The notes below the pieces were generated by a model, which was not told the DNA's origin, made no database searches, and saw nothing but the letters and a program-made list of their open reading frames with translations. This document shows positions 1 through 7,906 of a DNA stretch of 20,782 bases, piece after piece. Within the stretch, counting starts at the first letter, position 1. Each line of letters starts with the position of its first letter. A program made the translations under genes and the position numbers. Source of the DNA: Candidatus Sericytochromatia bacterium (lineage in GTDB: Bacteria > Cyanobacteriota > Sericytochromatia > UBA7694 > JACMQJ01); assembly GCA_014377055.1 (NCBI GenBank), contig JACMQJ010000018.1:1-20782 (forward strand), given 5' to 3'.

Positions 1-1
1 A

Positions 2-712
2 ATTTTTCAAGTTTGGTTAACTATACCTGAGGGCTTTTCTATGAGAAAAATATCTAAAAGAATAGAAAAAAGAGATTTGTCATCAAATAAATATTTGGCT
101 ATCACTTCAAAATTGGATTCGTCATTTAAAGAAGAATTTCCTTTTTTGACAAAACTTGATACGAATAATTCATTAGAAGGTTATTTATTCCCAGATACTT
201 ATGATATAACTGGGGGCAAAGAAATTGATTTGGTATATCTGCAGTTAAAGAGATTTGAAAACACAATTTATGAAGCTTGGCAAAATAAACCAGCAGATTG
301 GAAAATGTCACTTAATCAAACTCTTACCCTAGCTTCTATTGTTGAGCTTGAAGCACAAAAACCCTCTGAACGAGCTGTTATAGCAGGAGTATTTGTTAAT
401 CGTTTAAAACAGGGTATTCCTTTGGGCTCAGATCCAACAGTTGAATATGCTCTTGGTTGGCATCAAAGTGCAAAAGGATTAAGCTTAAATGATGTAAAAG
501 TAAATTCAGCATACAATACTTACAAAAATGCAGGCTTACCACCTGGACCTATATCTAACCCTGGTTTAGCGGCATTTAAAGCAACTCTAAAATACGATAA
601 TACACCATACTTATATTTTGTTGCCAAAGGTGATGGTAGTCATGTTTTTACAAGAACATATTCAGAACATTTACATGCACAGTCATTGATCATCAAAAAT
701 AGAATTAAATAA
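2..712 (+). CDS. mltG: Endolytic murein transglycosylase MltG, 5' partial
   Basis: MltG (YceG family) is an inner-membrane lytic transglycosylase that cuts nascent peptidoglycan strands. The open frame is already running at position 2 (reading VWLTIPEGFS before the ATG at 41), and that stretch matches the end of the family's LysM-like region, so the ATG at 41 is internal and the true start lies outside the window. Numbering from that ATG, the family motif LEGYLFPDTY is at residues 45-54. The catalytic block LASIVELE is at 97-104, with the conserved Glu at 102 (codon 344-346), followed by FVNRL and SDPTVEYALG. The closing YLYFVAKGDGSHVF block is present, so the C-terminus is complete. Only the cytoplasmic/TM N-terminus and part of the LysM-like domain are missing. 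The next gene is convergent. Confidence 0.95.
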   Translation: MFQVWLTIPEGFSMRKISKRIEKRDLSSNKYLAITSKLDSSFKEEFPFLTKLDTNNSLEGYLFPDTYDITGGKEIDLVYLQLKRFENTIYEAWQNKPADWKMSLNQTLTLASIVELEAQKPSERAVIAGVFVNRLKQGIPLGSDPTVEYALGWHQSAKGLSLNDVKVNSAYNTYKNAGLPPGPISNPGLAAFKATLKYDNTPYLYFVAKGDGSHVFTRTYSEHLHAQSLIIKNRIK

Positions 713-739
713 ATTAGTAATTTTATCTAATTGATAATG

Positions 740-763
740 AAAAGGTTGAAGGTAAACTCAACC
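740..763 (-). terminator. Possible terminator after the ChaN-like gene
   Basis: On the minus strand, just past the stop of the ChaN-like gene, GGTTGA and TCAACC form a 6-bp stem with an 8-nt loop, followed by TTTTC. The stem is short and the T run is only four, so this is a weak candidate. It sits between two convergent genes, where a terminator is expected. Confidence 0.35.
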
Positions 764-773
764 CCTACAAAAT

Positions 774-1658
774 CTAATATGTCTTAGTCATACTATTTGG
801 TATATTAATTGTAAAATCAGCCAAACCCTTATATTCATTAACAGGTTTATCTATTTCTTCTTGTTCTATTGATGAAATTGTCATAATTTTGAGTTTTGGA
901 TTATATTTTTTTAAATACCAATAAATGCTTTGATAATTATCAGAATGATATGACCCATTAAAATGAATAAATGTTGAACCTACTTTAAAGTGTTTATTAA
1001 TAAAATATGCCATAGTTGCATCTTTTATTGCTTGTGCTTCAACAAATGACTTTGGATTAAGATCTGTTCCATGACTACTGCCAAACATATCCATCATGTT
1101 TTTATATGCACTTAATTCCATATCGATCGTTATTGGTAAAGGTGCTATCCATTTTTTTGATTGATCTGTTAATTTATTTAATTCTGATATGTTGGTTCGT
1201 GAAACTAAACTTGCATAACGATTTGGGATATTGGTAGCAACAAAACTTAGTTTATTGTCTCTAGCAAAATCAACCAATGGCTTATAATCAGTACGATAAT
1301 TTTTCCATAGATTAGCTTCTTCTTTTAAATGCTCATCTTTAATAGATTTATTGATATATTCATCCAAGACTAATTGATCATCAGCTTGGAACATCTCCGC
1401 CCCAAGCTCTATATTTCCTTTTTTATTATTAAAAATATCTTGGGTTATATCAAGCTCTAACCAGTGACAGATTGGATTATTATGTAATTCACCAAATAAA
1501 ATAATATCTGATTCATTTGCTTTTTTTATTAAATCACTGTATTTTGCTTCAATGTTATTTTTATCATAAATTTGATAGGCAGGATGGTCATTAGTAAAGC
1601 CCATGTTTAAGGATAATGAACCTATTATTAGAGCTAATTTAAGAATATTTTTTTTCAT
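774..1658 (-). CDS. Secreted ChaN-like (Cofac_haem_bdg / TIKI-superfamily) protein
   Basis: This 294-aa protein resembles ChaN-type proteins (Cofac_haem_bdg family), some of which bind haem at the outer membrane; the real activity is unproven. The visible motifs are GELHNNPICH at residues 56-65, GAEMFQADDQLVLDEY at 86-101, ATNIPNRYASLVSR at 141-154 and FNGSYHSDN at 233-241. These match the order of conserved Glu/His blocks in the family. Residues 1-21 are a basic start plus a hydrophobic stretch, consistent with a signal peptide. I see no lipobox cysteine, so it is probably periplasmic rather than a lipoprotein. The start is supported by TAAGGT about 7 nt upstream. It begins 16 nt after metF ends, so co-transcription is likely. 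Confidence 0.8.
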   Translation of the reverse strand: MKKNILKLALIIGSLSLNMGFTNDHPAYQIYDKNNIEAKYSDLIKKANESDIILFGELHNNPICHWLELDITQDIFNNKKGNIELGAEMFQADDQLVLDEYINKSIKDEHLKEEANLWKNYRTDYKPLVDFARDNKLSFVATNIPNRYASLVSRTNISELNKLTDQSKKWIAPLPITIDMELSAYKNMMDMFGSSHGTDLNPKSFVEAQAIKDATMAYFINKHFKVGSTFIHFNGSYHSDNYQSIYWYLKKYNPKLKIMTISSIEQEEIDKPVNEYKGLADFTINIPNSMTKTY

Positions 1659-1674
1659 AATTTACCTTAAAAGT

Positions 1675-2628
1675 TTAAAATACTTTAGAAGCAATTTGAT
1701 AAGTTGCTTTAGTTAGTCCCATTGTATAATAATGTAAGCATGGAACACCAAATTTAATCAACTCTTTTGATTGCTCAATAGCCCAATCAATTCCTACTTG
1801 TCTAACATCTGCATCGGTTTCACACTTCCTCACTTCTTCTGCCAAAGTTTCAGGTATATCTATATGAAAAATCTTTGGTAGATTTACAAGTTGTTTTTTT
1901 GTAGTAAGAGGTTTTAAGCCTGGTATGATTGGCACATGTATACCTGCTTCACGACAACTATTAACAAATTCATAATATTTTTGGTTGTCATAAAACATTT
2001 GCGTAACTATATAGTCAGCACCTATATCAACTTTATCTTTGAGATATTTTAAATCTGAATTTAAATTAGCTGCTTCGTAGTGTTTTTCAGGATAACCTGC
2101 TACACCAATACAAAAGTCTGTTTCTTGTACTTTTTCGCCTTCATCATACAAATATTTACCATGATTCATATTTACAACCTGTTGTATCAAATTTGTAGCG
2201 TACTCGTGACCTTTATTTTCGGGTGTAAAAGAGCTTTCAGTTTTGATAGGATCACCTCTGATAATAAGTATATTATCAATTCCCAAGAAGCTCAAATCAA
2301 TTAGAGCATTTTCTGTTTCTTCAACCGTAAAGCCACCACAAATAATATGAGGAACAGCATCTATTTGATATTTATTATTTATAGCCGTACAGATACCAAC
2401 CGTTCCAGGTCTTTTTCTGAGGGATATTTTTTCCAAATATCCTTTTTCTCTTTCTTTATAGATATATTCTTCACGATGATAAGTTACATCAATAAAAGCA
2501 GGCTTAAATTCAAGCAATGGATCTATTGTATTAAAAACTGATTGAATACTCTGTCCTTTTAAGGGAGGCAGAATTTCAAAAGAAAACAGAGTTGACTTAG
2601 CCATCTCCAAATGTCGTGTTACTTTCAT
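1675..2628 (-). CDS. metF: 5,10-methylenetetrahydrofolate reductase
   Basis: MetF is a cytosolic FAD enzyme that reduces 5,10-methylene-THF to 5-methyl-THF, the methyl donor used by MetH (encoded further along). It is 317 aa, a normal bacterial length. The active-site block FSFEILPP is at residues 15-22 with the conserved Glu at 18, and IIRGDP at 122-127 carries the conserved Asp 126. GICTAI, HIICGGFT and VTQMFYDN are further family blocks. The first ATG is chosen because the N-terminal MKVTRHL stretch before FSFE fits the form of MetF that begins with a short MKV-type leader. An AGGG lies 5-8 nt upstream. It is the first gene of a probable pair with the ChaN-like gene. I see no SAM or cobalamin riboswitch upstream. 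Confidence 0.96.
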   Translation of the reverse strand: MKVTRHLEMAKSTLFSFEILPPLKGQSIQSVFNTIDPLLEFKPAFIDVTYHREEYIYKEREKGYLEKISLRKRPGTVGICTAINNKYQIDAVPHIICGGFTVEETENALIDLSFLGIDNILIIRGDPIKTESSFTPENKGHEYATNLIQQVVNMNHGKYLYDEGEKVQETDFCIGVAGYPEKHYEAANLNSDLKYLKDKVDIGADYIVTQMFYDNQKYYEFVNSCREAGIHVPIIPGLKPLTTKKQLVNLPKIFHIDIPETLAEEVRKCETDADVRQVGIDWAIEQSKELIKFGVPCLHYYTMGLTKATYQIASKVF

Positions 2629-2669
2629 TAAACCCTAAAAAACTAAATACTGGAATAAAACCAAAATAA

Positions 2670-2675
2670 ATTATA
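2670..2675 (-). promoter_or_regulatory. Possible -10 box for metF
   Basis: A perfect TATAAT on the minus strand lies about 42 nt upstream of the metF start. No convincing -35 is seen at 16-18 nt, and in DNA this AT-rich such a hexamer can arise by chance. Confidence 0.3.
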
Positions 2676-2873
2676 TACGAAGTAGTTTTAATTTGTTGAT
2701 TGCATAATTTAATTTAATAGAAAATTTATGATTATTTCTTTTAAATTATCTTTACAAATATCCACAGTATTATGATTAATATTAAGAAAAGTAACAAAAA
2801 TTAAATTTAATATCGTCTGATAACTTAGACATATACTTGTTCAAAATTGATTTACAAAATACCTATGTCTTTG

Positions 2874-2897
2874 AACAACGGGTTGCAACCCCTTGTT
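2874..2897. repeat. Palindrome AACAACGGGTT/AACCCCTTGTT, copy 1
   Basis: A 24-nt near-perfect palindrome centred on GGGTTGCAACCC, with outer arms AACAA/TTGTT and one C-C mismatch. The core GGGTTGYAACYCCTTGTTTA recurs at 8194-8213 with two differences, so this is a dispersed repeat and not a single accidental hairpin. Confidence 0.6.
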
Positions 2898-2938
2898 TAG
2901 TAAAAAAACTGCAAACCAATTTTACTTTATTATATATA

Positions 2939-2993
2939 AAGAAAATAGTTATCTGGAGAGCAAGCCAAATAACTATTTTCTTACTTTCTTTTT
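2939..2993 (+). terminator. Long terminator-like hairpin without an upstream plus-strand gene
   Basis: AAGAAAATAGTTAT (2939-2952) pairs perfectly with ATAACTATTTTCTT (2969-2982). Inside, TGG pairs with CCA after one mismatch, leaving an 8-nt loop. It is followed by the T-rich run acTTTCTTTTT. The nearest upstream gene is on the opposite strand, so the transcript it would end is unknown. It might instead attenuate a leader of the gene at 3094. Confidence 0.45.
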
Positions 2994-3093
2994 AAATACG
3001 GTAATTAAGCTTTTATTTTTTCTATTTTTGCAATAAAATATAGTGATTGTAAGTAATTCTAGTTTTAGCAAAAAATACTAAGGAAATATCAGA

Positions 3094-3672
3094 ATGAATT
3101 ATAAAAGCATGCCGCTCTATCAAAAAATTAATAGTATTAATGAAGGTGTTAAGAATAGCTTAAAAAGTGTTGCTGATTTTCGCAAAGAAAATCTACATCA
3201 ATTTAAAAAAGTTTTAGTTGGTAGAGGTAATACATTTAATAAAGAACCTATGGGTGTAGAATTTGATTTTGTTGCTACCAAAAAATCAAATTTTTCTTGG
3301 TATGAACAAACTAGTAAAGATGATATTGCTTTAGCAGCCAAAGTTATTTACAAATCATCTATTGACAGCCTAAAAGTAGATATTGAGGCTGAATTATTTA
3401 AGTTTCATTCCATTCAAGCACTTAGAAAATTACTAATTATTGTCAATACGGTTGATCAAAATACCAATGAATCTATTGTTCCTTATTTAGTAAAAAATTA
3501 TGATGTTTTTTTAAATTTCCCACCATCTCTTGAAGAGCATATACATGTTGAAAAATGCCCCATGTGCGGTACTTCACCATCCAGAATAGAAGCTTGGTTT
3601 TATAATGAAGATACTCAAGAGCTATTACCTGTATCTGACTATATAGAAGATTCAACCTATTTTAAAGCTTAA
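3094..3672 (+). CDS. Hypothetical protein with HxH and CxxC motif
   Basis: I do not recognise this 192-aa protein. It is hydrophilic, with no signal peptide or membrane segment. The N-terminal third is basic and probably helical. The middle (residues about 85-125) has helical character. Near the C-terminus HIH (149-151) and CPMC (155-158) lie close together and could form one zinc site; this is inference from spacing alone. The start is well supported by AAGGAAAT about 7 nt before the ATG, and codon use resembles the neighbours. It precedes the kinase gene on the same strand with a gap of about 110 nt containing a possible -10 box, so it may or may not share its transcript. Confidence 0.75.
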   Translation: MNYKSMPLYQKINSINEGVKNSLKSVADFRKENLHQFKKVLVGRGNTFNKEPMGVEFDFVATKKSNFSWYEQTSKDDIALAAKVIYKSSIDSLKVDIEAELFKFHSIQALRKLLIIVNTVDQNTNESIVPYLVKNYDVFLNFPPSLEEHIHVEKCPMCGTSPSRIEAWFYNEDTQELLPVSDYIEDSTYFKA

Positions 3673-3742
3673 TAATCAAATATTTATTAATTAATTTATG
3701 ATCATTTAATTTACTGTTTATATATAGGTTTTGAATAAGTTG

Positions 3743-3748
3743 TATAAT
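3743..3748 (+). promoter_or_regulatory. Possible -10 box for the kinase operon
   Basis: A perfect TATAAT lies 35 nt upstream of the preferred kinase start at 3784. There is no good -35 hexamer at the usual spacing, so support is weak. Confidence 0.3.
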
Positions 3749-3783
3749 CTAGTTCATAAGAGTTTTTGGAGTTTTTTATACAG

Positions 3784-6186
3784 ATGACAGATATTATTAG
3801 CATTTTAAGCAAAAATTATAACGTAGAAAAAGAAATAGGTAGAGGTGGTATGGGTGTTGTCTACCTTGCCACAGACAAGAGATTGGACAGAAAAGTAGCG
3901 ATCAAAGTTCTTACTTTATCAAGTGAGAATGATTCTGCTTCTGCTGACGAAGTTGTTGAACGTTTTCAAAGAGAAGCGAAAGCGATAGCTAAACTTTCGC
4001 ATAGAAATATTGTCAATATCCATGATCTTGGTGAAGAAAGTGGCATTTATTATATGGTAATGGAGTTTTTAGATGGTAAGCCATTATCAAGCTTAATACA
4101 ACCAAAAAATAGATTCCCTCTAGGATTAGCAATTAATATAGGAGTACAGGTTTGTAGTGCCTTAAAATATGCTCATGAAAATGGTGTTGTTCATCGAGAT
4201 ATAAAACCTGAAAATATTATTTTATCAAAAAAAGGTACAGTAAAAATTACTGATTTTGGCATTGCCCAACTCACCAAAGAACAAACAAAATTAACCATAG
4301 CAGGCTCAATACTTGGAAGTATTATGTATATTCCACCTGAACAATTAGCAGGATCAAAAAGTGTTGATCAGCGTGCAGATATATATTCTCTAGGTATAAC
4401 TCTCTATGAACTAATTTCTGGTACTTTACCATTTGAGGGGGATAATATCAGTGAAATATTTATGAAAATTCTTAAAGAAGAACCACCAAAACTAAGCACT
4501 TTTTATTCAGATATTCCCGAAGTGCTGGATTTGATTATTAGCAAAGCATTAGTTAAAGATGCGGATCAAAGGTATCAGACAGCTGGGGAGATGGGTCATG
4601 ATTTAGCAAAATTAATAGATTCTGACCTTATAAAGAGTGACGTTACACTTTTGGACTCTGGAGTTTTTGATTATAAAAGTAACATAAGTACTTTATTAAA
4701 TATTAAAAATAATGATTCTGATATATCTTTTAAGGAAATTAATACTAGCGAAATTAATAGTAGAGCAAAATTTATGCAAACATCATTAAAAAAAACATCC
4801 ATTGATAAAACAATTATCCAAATTTTAGCAAAAAATTCATTATGGATTGCTATTTTACTCCATGATTGGAAAACAGAGATAGTTAATAGTCTTGACTTGG
4901 AGCAACTTATTAAAAAAGTCATTGAACCTTCACTATATGGAAAAGCTTTTACTGGAGCAATCGTAATTAATAAATCAGTCTTCTTATTCCTTTATGATGG
5001 TAGTTTTATTGGAGCTGTTGATATAAATACGGGATTTACTGGTGAAACTGTTTTTCAATCATTACCCAAAAATACTGACTTAATTGAATTAAAAATAGCT
5101 AATGAAGATCAATCTGCCATACCTATTATTATTACAAATATTATTGATGGTAAAAATATTCCTTTGCACCAAAATCTCGATTCAAGCCTAGTAAATATTT
5201 TGCAGCTAATGGATAACCTTTCTCAAGAATTATTCACAGGTTATATTAGTTTTTATACAGAAAGTAATATTTATTATCTTGGTTACAGTCAAGGTCAACA
5301 ATTATTTTTTAGTTCTGTAATCAAACTTTCAGATTCAAAACTAGATCTAGAGTCAATTATAATTGAAGGAATCGTTTTTAATGCTTATAATCTCAAGCCA
5401 AGAATAGCTGGGCCTACAGTTTTTAATTTAATGAAAAACTCTAAAATTATTCTCCAATATTTGCAATCTGATAAATCAAAACTGTATGATTTAGTCGATA
5501 TGGGTAATAAAGAAATACCTATACACATAATCAAAGAAACTAAGCAAAATACCTCATTACAGGTAGAATTACCTGAGGGTAACTCAAAATTAAATTTATT
5601 TGAGCAAAATATAGATTTATTACAAGTTATAAAAAAATCAATGTACTATAGGTTTTCTGACTGGATGGTTTCTGAATATTTTTATTTAATTAATTCGTCT
5701 GGGAATATAAACAGTCTAAAATATATTTATACCTGGATTCCTGCAGTCGAAAATTTTCGTTTTTTTGAAACCTTAATTGGAGAAGACGGACAAAAGTATG
5801 ATTTTTCGATTGTTTTTCATGGTCAAGTTAAAGGTGAGGATTACAAAAAAGTTCTTTTATTAACTAGATTTGGTAATGGTAGTAAACAAGATATTGAAAA
5901 ATTTATTGAAGATTCAATTCAAGTTAAGAAAAAATTAATTAAATCAGGAGACATAGGTGGTGCTATCTATATATCAACTGAAGAATACGATAGTGCATCG
6001 CTTAAGCTATTTTATGAAAGAACAGTAGAGCCAAGAAAGGGACTTTTAAGCTTTGGTTCTCTCGATAAATTAACCAAGTATAAAGGATTTGTTCGTATGG
6101 GTGTTAATAGAGGCTTTCATTTAAATTTAATTGAATATAGTCATAAAGAAAAATCTTTTGATGTTATTGCACCATTATTAAAATAG
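3784..6186 (+). CDS. Soluble Hanks-type Ser/Thr protein kinase with long C-terminal region
   Basis: An 800-aa cytosolic kinase. The kinase domain spans about residues 14-280. It has the glycine loop GRGGMGVVY (19-27), the VAIK lysine at 41, HRDIKPEN with catalytic Asp 139, DFG at 157-159, PPEQ in the APE position (184-187), and DIYSLG. All key residues are intact, so it should be active. No membrane segment or PASTA repeat follows. Two stretches share an FTG...YxG pattern: AFTGAIVI (388-395) and LFTGYISF (483-490). They resemble PATAN/DUF4388-type modules, which is inference. The last 200 residues are unrecognised. An upstream in-frame TTG exists at 3766, but GGAG at 3768-3771 would then fall inside the gene; as a ribosome site it points to the ATG at 3784 (spacing 12 nt). 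The DUF547 gene follows after 11 nt. Confidence 0.9.
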   Translation: MTDIISILSKNYNVEKEIGRGGMGVVYLATDKRLDRKVAIKVLTLSSENDSASADEVVERFQREAKAIAKLSHRNIVNIHDLGEESGIYYMVMEFLDGKPLSSLIQPKNRFPLGLAINIGVQVCSALKYAHENGVVHRDIKPENIILSKKGTVKITDFGIAQLTKEQTKLTIAGSILGSIMYIPPEQLAGSKSVDQRADIYSLGITLYELISGTLPFEGDNISEIFMKILKEEPPKLSTFYSDIPEVLDLIISKALVKDADQRYQTAGEMGHDLAKLIDSDLIKSDVTLLDSGVFDYKSNISTLLNIKNNDSDISFKEINTSEINSRAKFMQTSLKKTSIDKTIIQILAKNSLWIAILLHDWKTEIVNSLDLEQLIKKVIEPSLYGKAFTGAIVINKSVFLFLYDGSFIGAVDINTGFTGETVFQSLPKNTDLIELKIANEDQSAIPIIITNIIDGKNIPLHQNLDSSLVNILQLMDNLSQELFTGYISFYTESNIYYLGYSQGQQLFFSSVIKLSDSKLDLESIIIEGIVFNAYNLKPRIAGPTVFNLMKNSKIILQYLQSDKSKLYDLVDMGNKEIPIHIIKETKQNTSLQVELPEGNSKLNLFEQNIDLLQVIKKSMYYRFSDWMVSEYFYLINSSGNINSLKYIYTWIPAVENFRFFETLIGEDGQKYDFSIVFHGQVKGEDYKKVLLLTRFGNGSKQDIEKFIEDSIQVKKKLIKSGDIGGAIYISTEEYDSASLKLFYERTVEPRKGLLSFGSLDKLTKYKGFVRMGVNRGFHLNLIEYSHKEKSFDVIAPLLK

Positions 6187-6197
6187 GATGAATAAAT

Positions 6198-7004
6198 ATG
6201 CCAATTATTATACTAAACAAAGATAAAGTAAGCACTCAAGTATCAGATAAAGATATTGATCAAGAATTAAAAAAAGCTATCAATAATTTAAAAGGAGATT
6301 TTTTTGATATTGAAACGGGCAAAGTTAATTATAGTTTGATGAATGGTTCTAGTACTTTTGAAGAATACAAATCTATCACAGCTAGATTAAAAGAATTTGA
6401 TTTGGAAAGTTTAAAAACGGTTGAAAAAAAATTATCTTTTTGGATAAATATTTATAATGCACTAGTTATTGACGGTATAGCTCAATTAGGTGTCGAAAAT
6501 TCTGTTACAGAGATTCATAAATTTTTTGAATCTGTTTCATACAATATAGGAGCATACACTTTTAGTCTTGATCAAATTGAACATGGGATTCTTAGAGGCA
6601 ACACAAAAAAACATTTTTTTTCTTCTCGACCATTTTCAAGCTCAGACCCAAGATTAAAATTTGTTTTATCATCACTTGATCCAAGAATACATTTTTGTTT
6701 AGTCTGCGGGTCTACGTCATGTCCGCCTATTGGTACATATCAGGAAGAAAAGATAGATCATCAAATGAACCTAGCTGCAACAACATTTATTAACGGGACA
6801 GATGTAATAATTGATCAAGAAAAAAATACATTAAAGCTTTCAAAAATATTCAAATGGTATAAAAAAGATTTTGGTTCTGATGACGATCTAGTCTTATTTT
6901 TGGCAAAATATCGAAATAATATTAATGATAAAAATTATCTTAGTGAGAACCTCGGTAAATTAAGGTTTTTATATCTTGATTATGATTGGAATCTCAATAA
7001 ATAA
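6198..7004 (+). CDS. DUF547 domain protein
   Basis: This 268-aa protein carries a DUF547 domain (PF04784), whose function is unknown. The signature blocks are FWINIYNALV (81-90), IEHGILR (127-133) and DPRIHFCLVCGSTSCPP (161-177), in the usual order; the Cys-rich block is typical. Many DUF547 proteins are secreted, but this one starts MPIIILNKDK and shows no signal peptide, so it is probably cytoplasmic. AGGATG ahead of the ATG acts as ribosome site, and the gap to the kinase stop is only 11 nt. The two are therefore almost certainly co-transcribed, which suggests a shared process or that this is a kinase substrate; that link is inferred. Confidence 0.88.
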   Translation: MPIIILNKDKVSTQVSDKDIDQELKKAINNLKGDFFDIETGKVNYSLMNGSSTFEEYKSITARLKEFDLESLKTVEKKLSFWINIYNALVIDGIAQLGVENSVTEIHKFFESVSYNIGAYTFSLDQIEHGILRGNTKKHFFSSRPFSSSDPRLKFVLSSLDPRIHFCLVCGSTSCPPIGTYQEEKIDHQMNLAATTFINGTDVIIDQEKNTLKLSKIFKWYKKDFGSDDDLVLFLAKYRNNINDKNYLSENLGKLRFLYLDYDWNLNK

Positions 7005-7089
7005 GATTCAAAACAATTAATAGTGTAAAAAAGTAAGCTAGAGGCTAATTTTATAATATTTTAAATTTATTTAGCATTAAGGAAATAAC

Positions 7090-7743
7090 CTAATAAAAAT
7101 CAGTGATATTTTTTGAGCTATTCTTTAATATTTTTTCCTCTTTATAGACAACTTTAGAGCAATTAGGACAAACTGCATGACTAAACATTGACTCAGAGTG
7201 TGTACTAACGTATATTTCAACCTGTTGCCAATATCCATCATCATCTCTAGCTTGCTTACACCATAAACAAACAGGTATCAATCCTTTTAGTAATTTTATT
7301 CTTTCTTGAGATACTTTTAACTCCATGGTTAGAGCTTCTTTTTCAACTAAGTTTCTTTTTAGTTCAAGCGAATACCTAATAGATTTATAGACAGATTTAG
7401 CTTCTAACTCTTCTTCTAAAAGATAATCCTGAGCACCTTCTTTAACCATTCTTATGGCTAAGTCCTCATTTTGATTATGGCTAAAAATTATAAGACCAGC
7501 ATTGCCAGCCAAATATTTTATTTTATAAAAGTTACCTATACCATCAATGTTTAGTAATGATAGATTAACTATGACAATATCTCTTTTGTTTTTTGTTAAA
7601 TATTCACTAGCATCACTCAAATTATCGTAATATTCAACTGAAAATGTATGATCTTTCATCTTGTTATTGTCTATCAAGTAATCACTTATTAATTTATTTA
7701 TTTTTTGATTATGTTCTATTATTAATACTGATAATTCATTCAT
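7090..7743 (-). CDS. Degenerate response-regulator receiver with C-terminal four-Cys domain
   Basis: A 217-aa protein. Residues 1-125 fold like a CheY receiver: VLIIEHN at the start of the domain, IVIVNLSLL at 56-64, IIFSHN at 85-90 and GAQDYLLEEE at 103-112. The phosphoacceptor Asp position is Asn 60, the acidic pair is reduced to Glu 10/His 11, and the conserved Lys after the DYL block is replaced by Leu or Glu. Phosphorylation is therefore unlikely. A charged, probably coiled segment (about 126-152) leads to LIPVCLWCKQARDDDGYW and HAVCPNC. These give Cys 159, 162, 192 and 195, a probable zinc ribbon seen at the end of many receiver and PAS proteins. There is no clear ribosome site, but a plausible promoter lies upstream. 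It ends convergently with the DUF547 gene. Confidence 0.85.
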   Translation of the reverse strand: MNELSVLIIEHNQKINKLISDYLIDNNKMKDHTFSVEYYDNLSDASEYLTKNKRDIVIVNLSLLNIDGIGNFYKIKYLAGNAGLIIFSHNQNEDLAIRMVKEGAQDYLLEEELEAKSVYKSIRYSLELKRNLVEKEALTMELKVSQERIKLLKGLIPVCLWCKQARDDDGYWQQVEIYVSTHSESMFSHAVCPNCSKVVYKEEKILKNSSKNITDFY

Positions 7744-7779
7744 TAGCTAAAAACCATAATTTTATAATTCTATTTTATA

Positions 7780-7808
7780 ATAATAATACAATTAGAAAAT
7801 TACAGCAA
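7780..7808 (-). promoter_or_regulatory. Putative promoter of the pseudo-receiver gene
   Basis: On the minus strand TTGCTG and TATTAT are separated by 17 nt, placing a transcription start about 30 nt before the ATG at 7743. The hexamers match the housekeeping consensus at 4/6 and 5/6. Confidence 0.4.
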
Positions 7809-7906
7809 AATAATTAAATTTAAAATATTGTATTTTTAGTTTGTAAGTGTCTTAAACAAAAGAGTTTAACTTAAATTCATCGAGATTAAAATAAGAGGGT
7901 GGAGTT

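Larger units (their letters stand above)
2629..3093 (+). other. Gene-free region with several inverted repeats
   Basis: This 465-nt gap between divergent metF and the 192-aa gene holds no convincing ORF. Its first part carries the putative metF -10 box. From 2827 it has interleaved inverted repeats: agacata (2827-2833) with tatgtct (2864-2870), and ttgttcaaa (2837-2845) with tttgaacaa (2870-2878). The order A-B-A'-B' is that of a pseudoknot rather than a nested hairpin. A palindrome at 2874-2897 and a long hairpin at 2939-2982 follow. A small structured RNA ending at the hairpin is possible, but no clear promoter was found. Confidence 0.4.

Noticed and set aside
3766..3783. Upstream TTG start for the kinase gene
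   Set aside because: It would place the only ribosome-like site (GGAG at 3768-3771) inside the gene, and the added residues EFFIQ are not part of the kinase domain.
7005..7089. Terminator between the convergent DUF547 and pseudo-receiver genes
   Set aside because: The only candidate (TAAGC/GCTAA) has a mismatch in a five-base stem and no proper T run.
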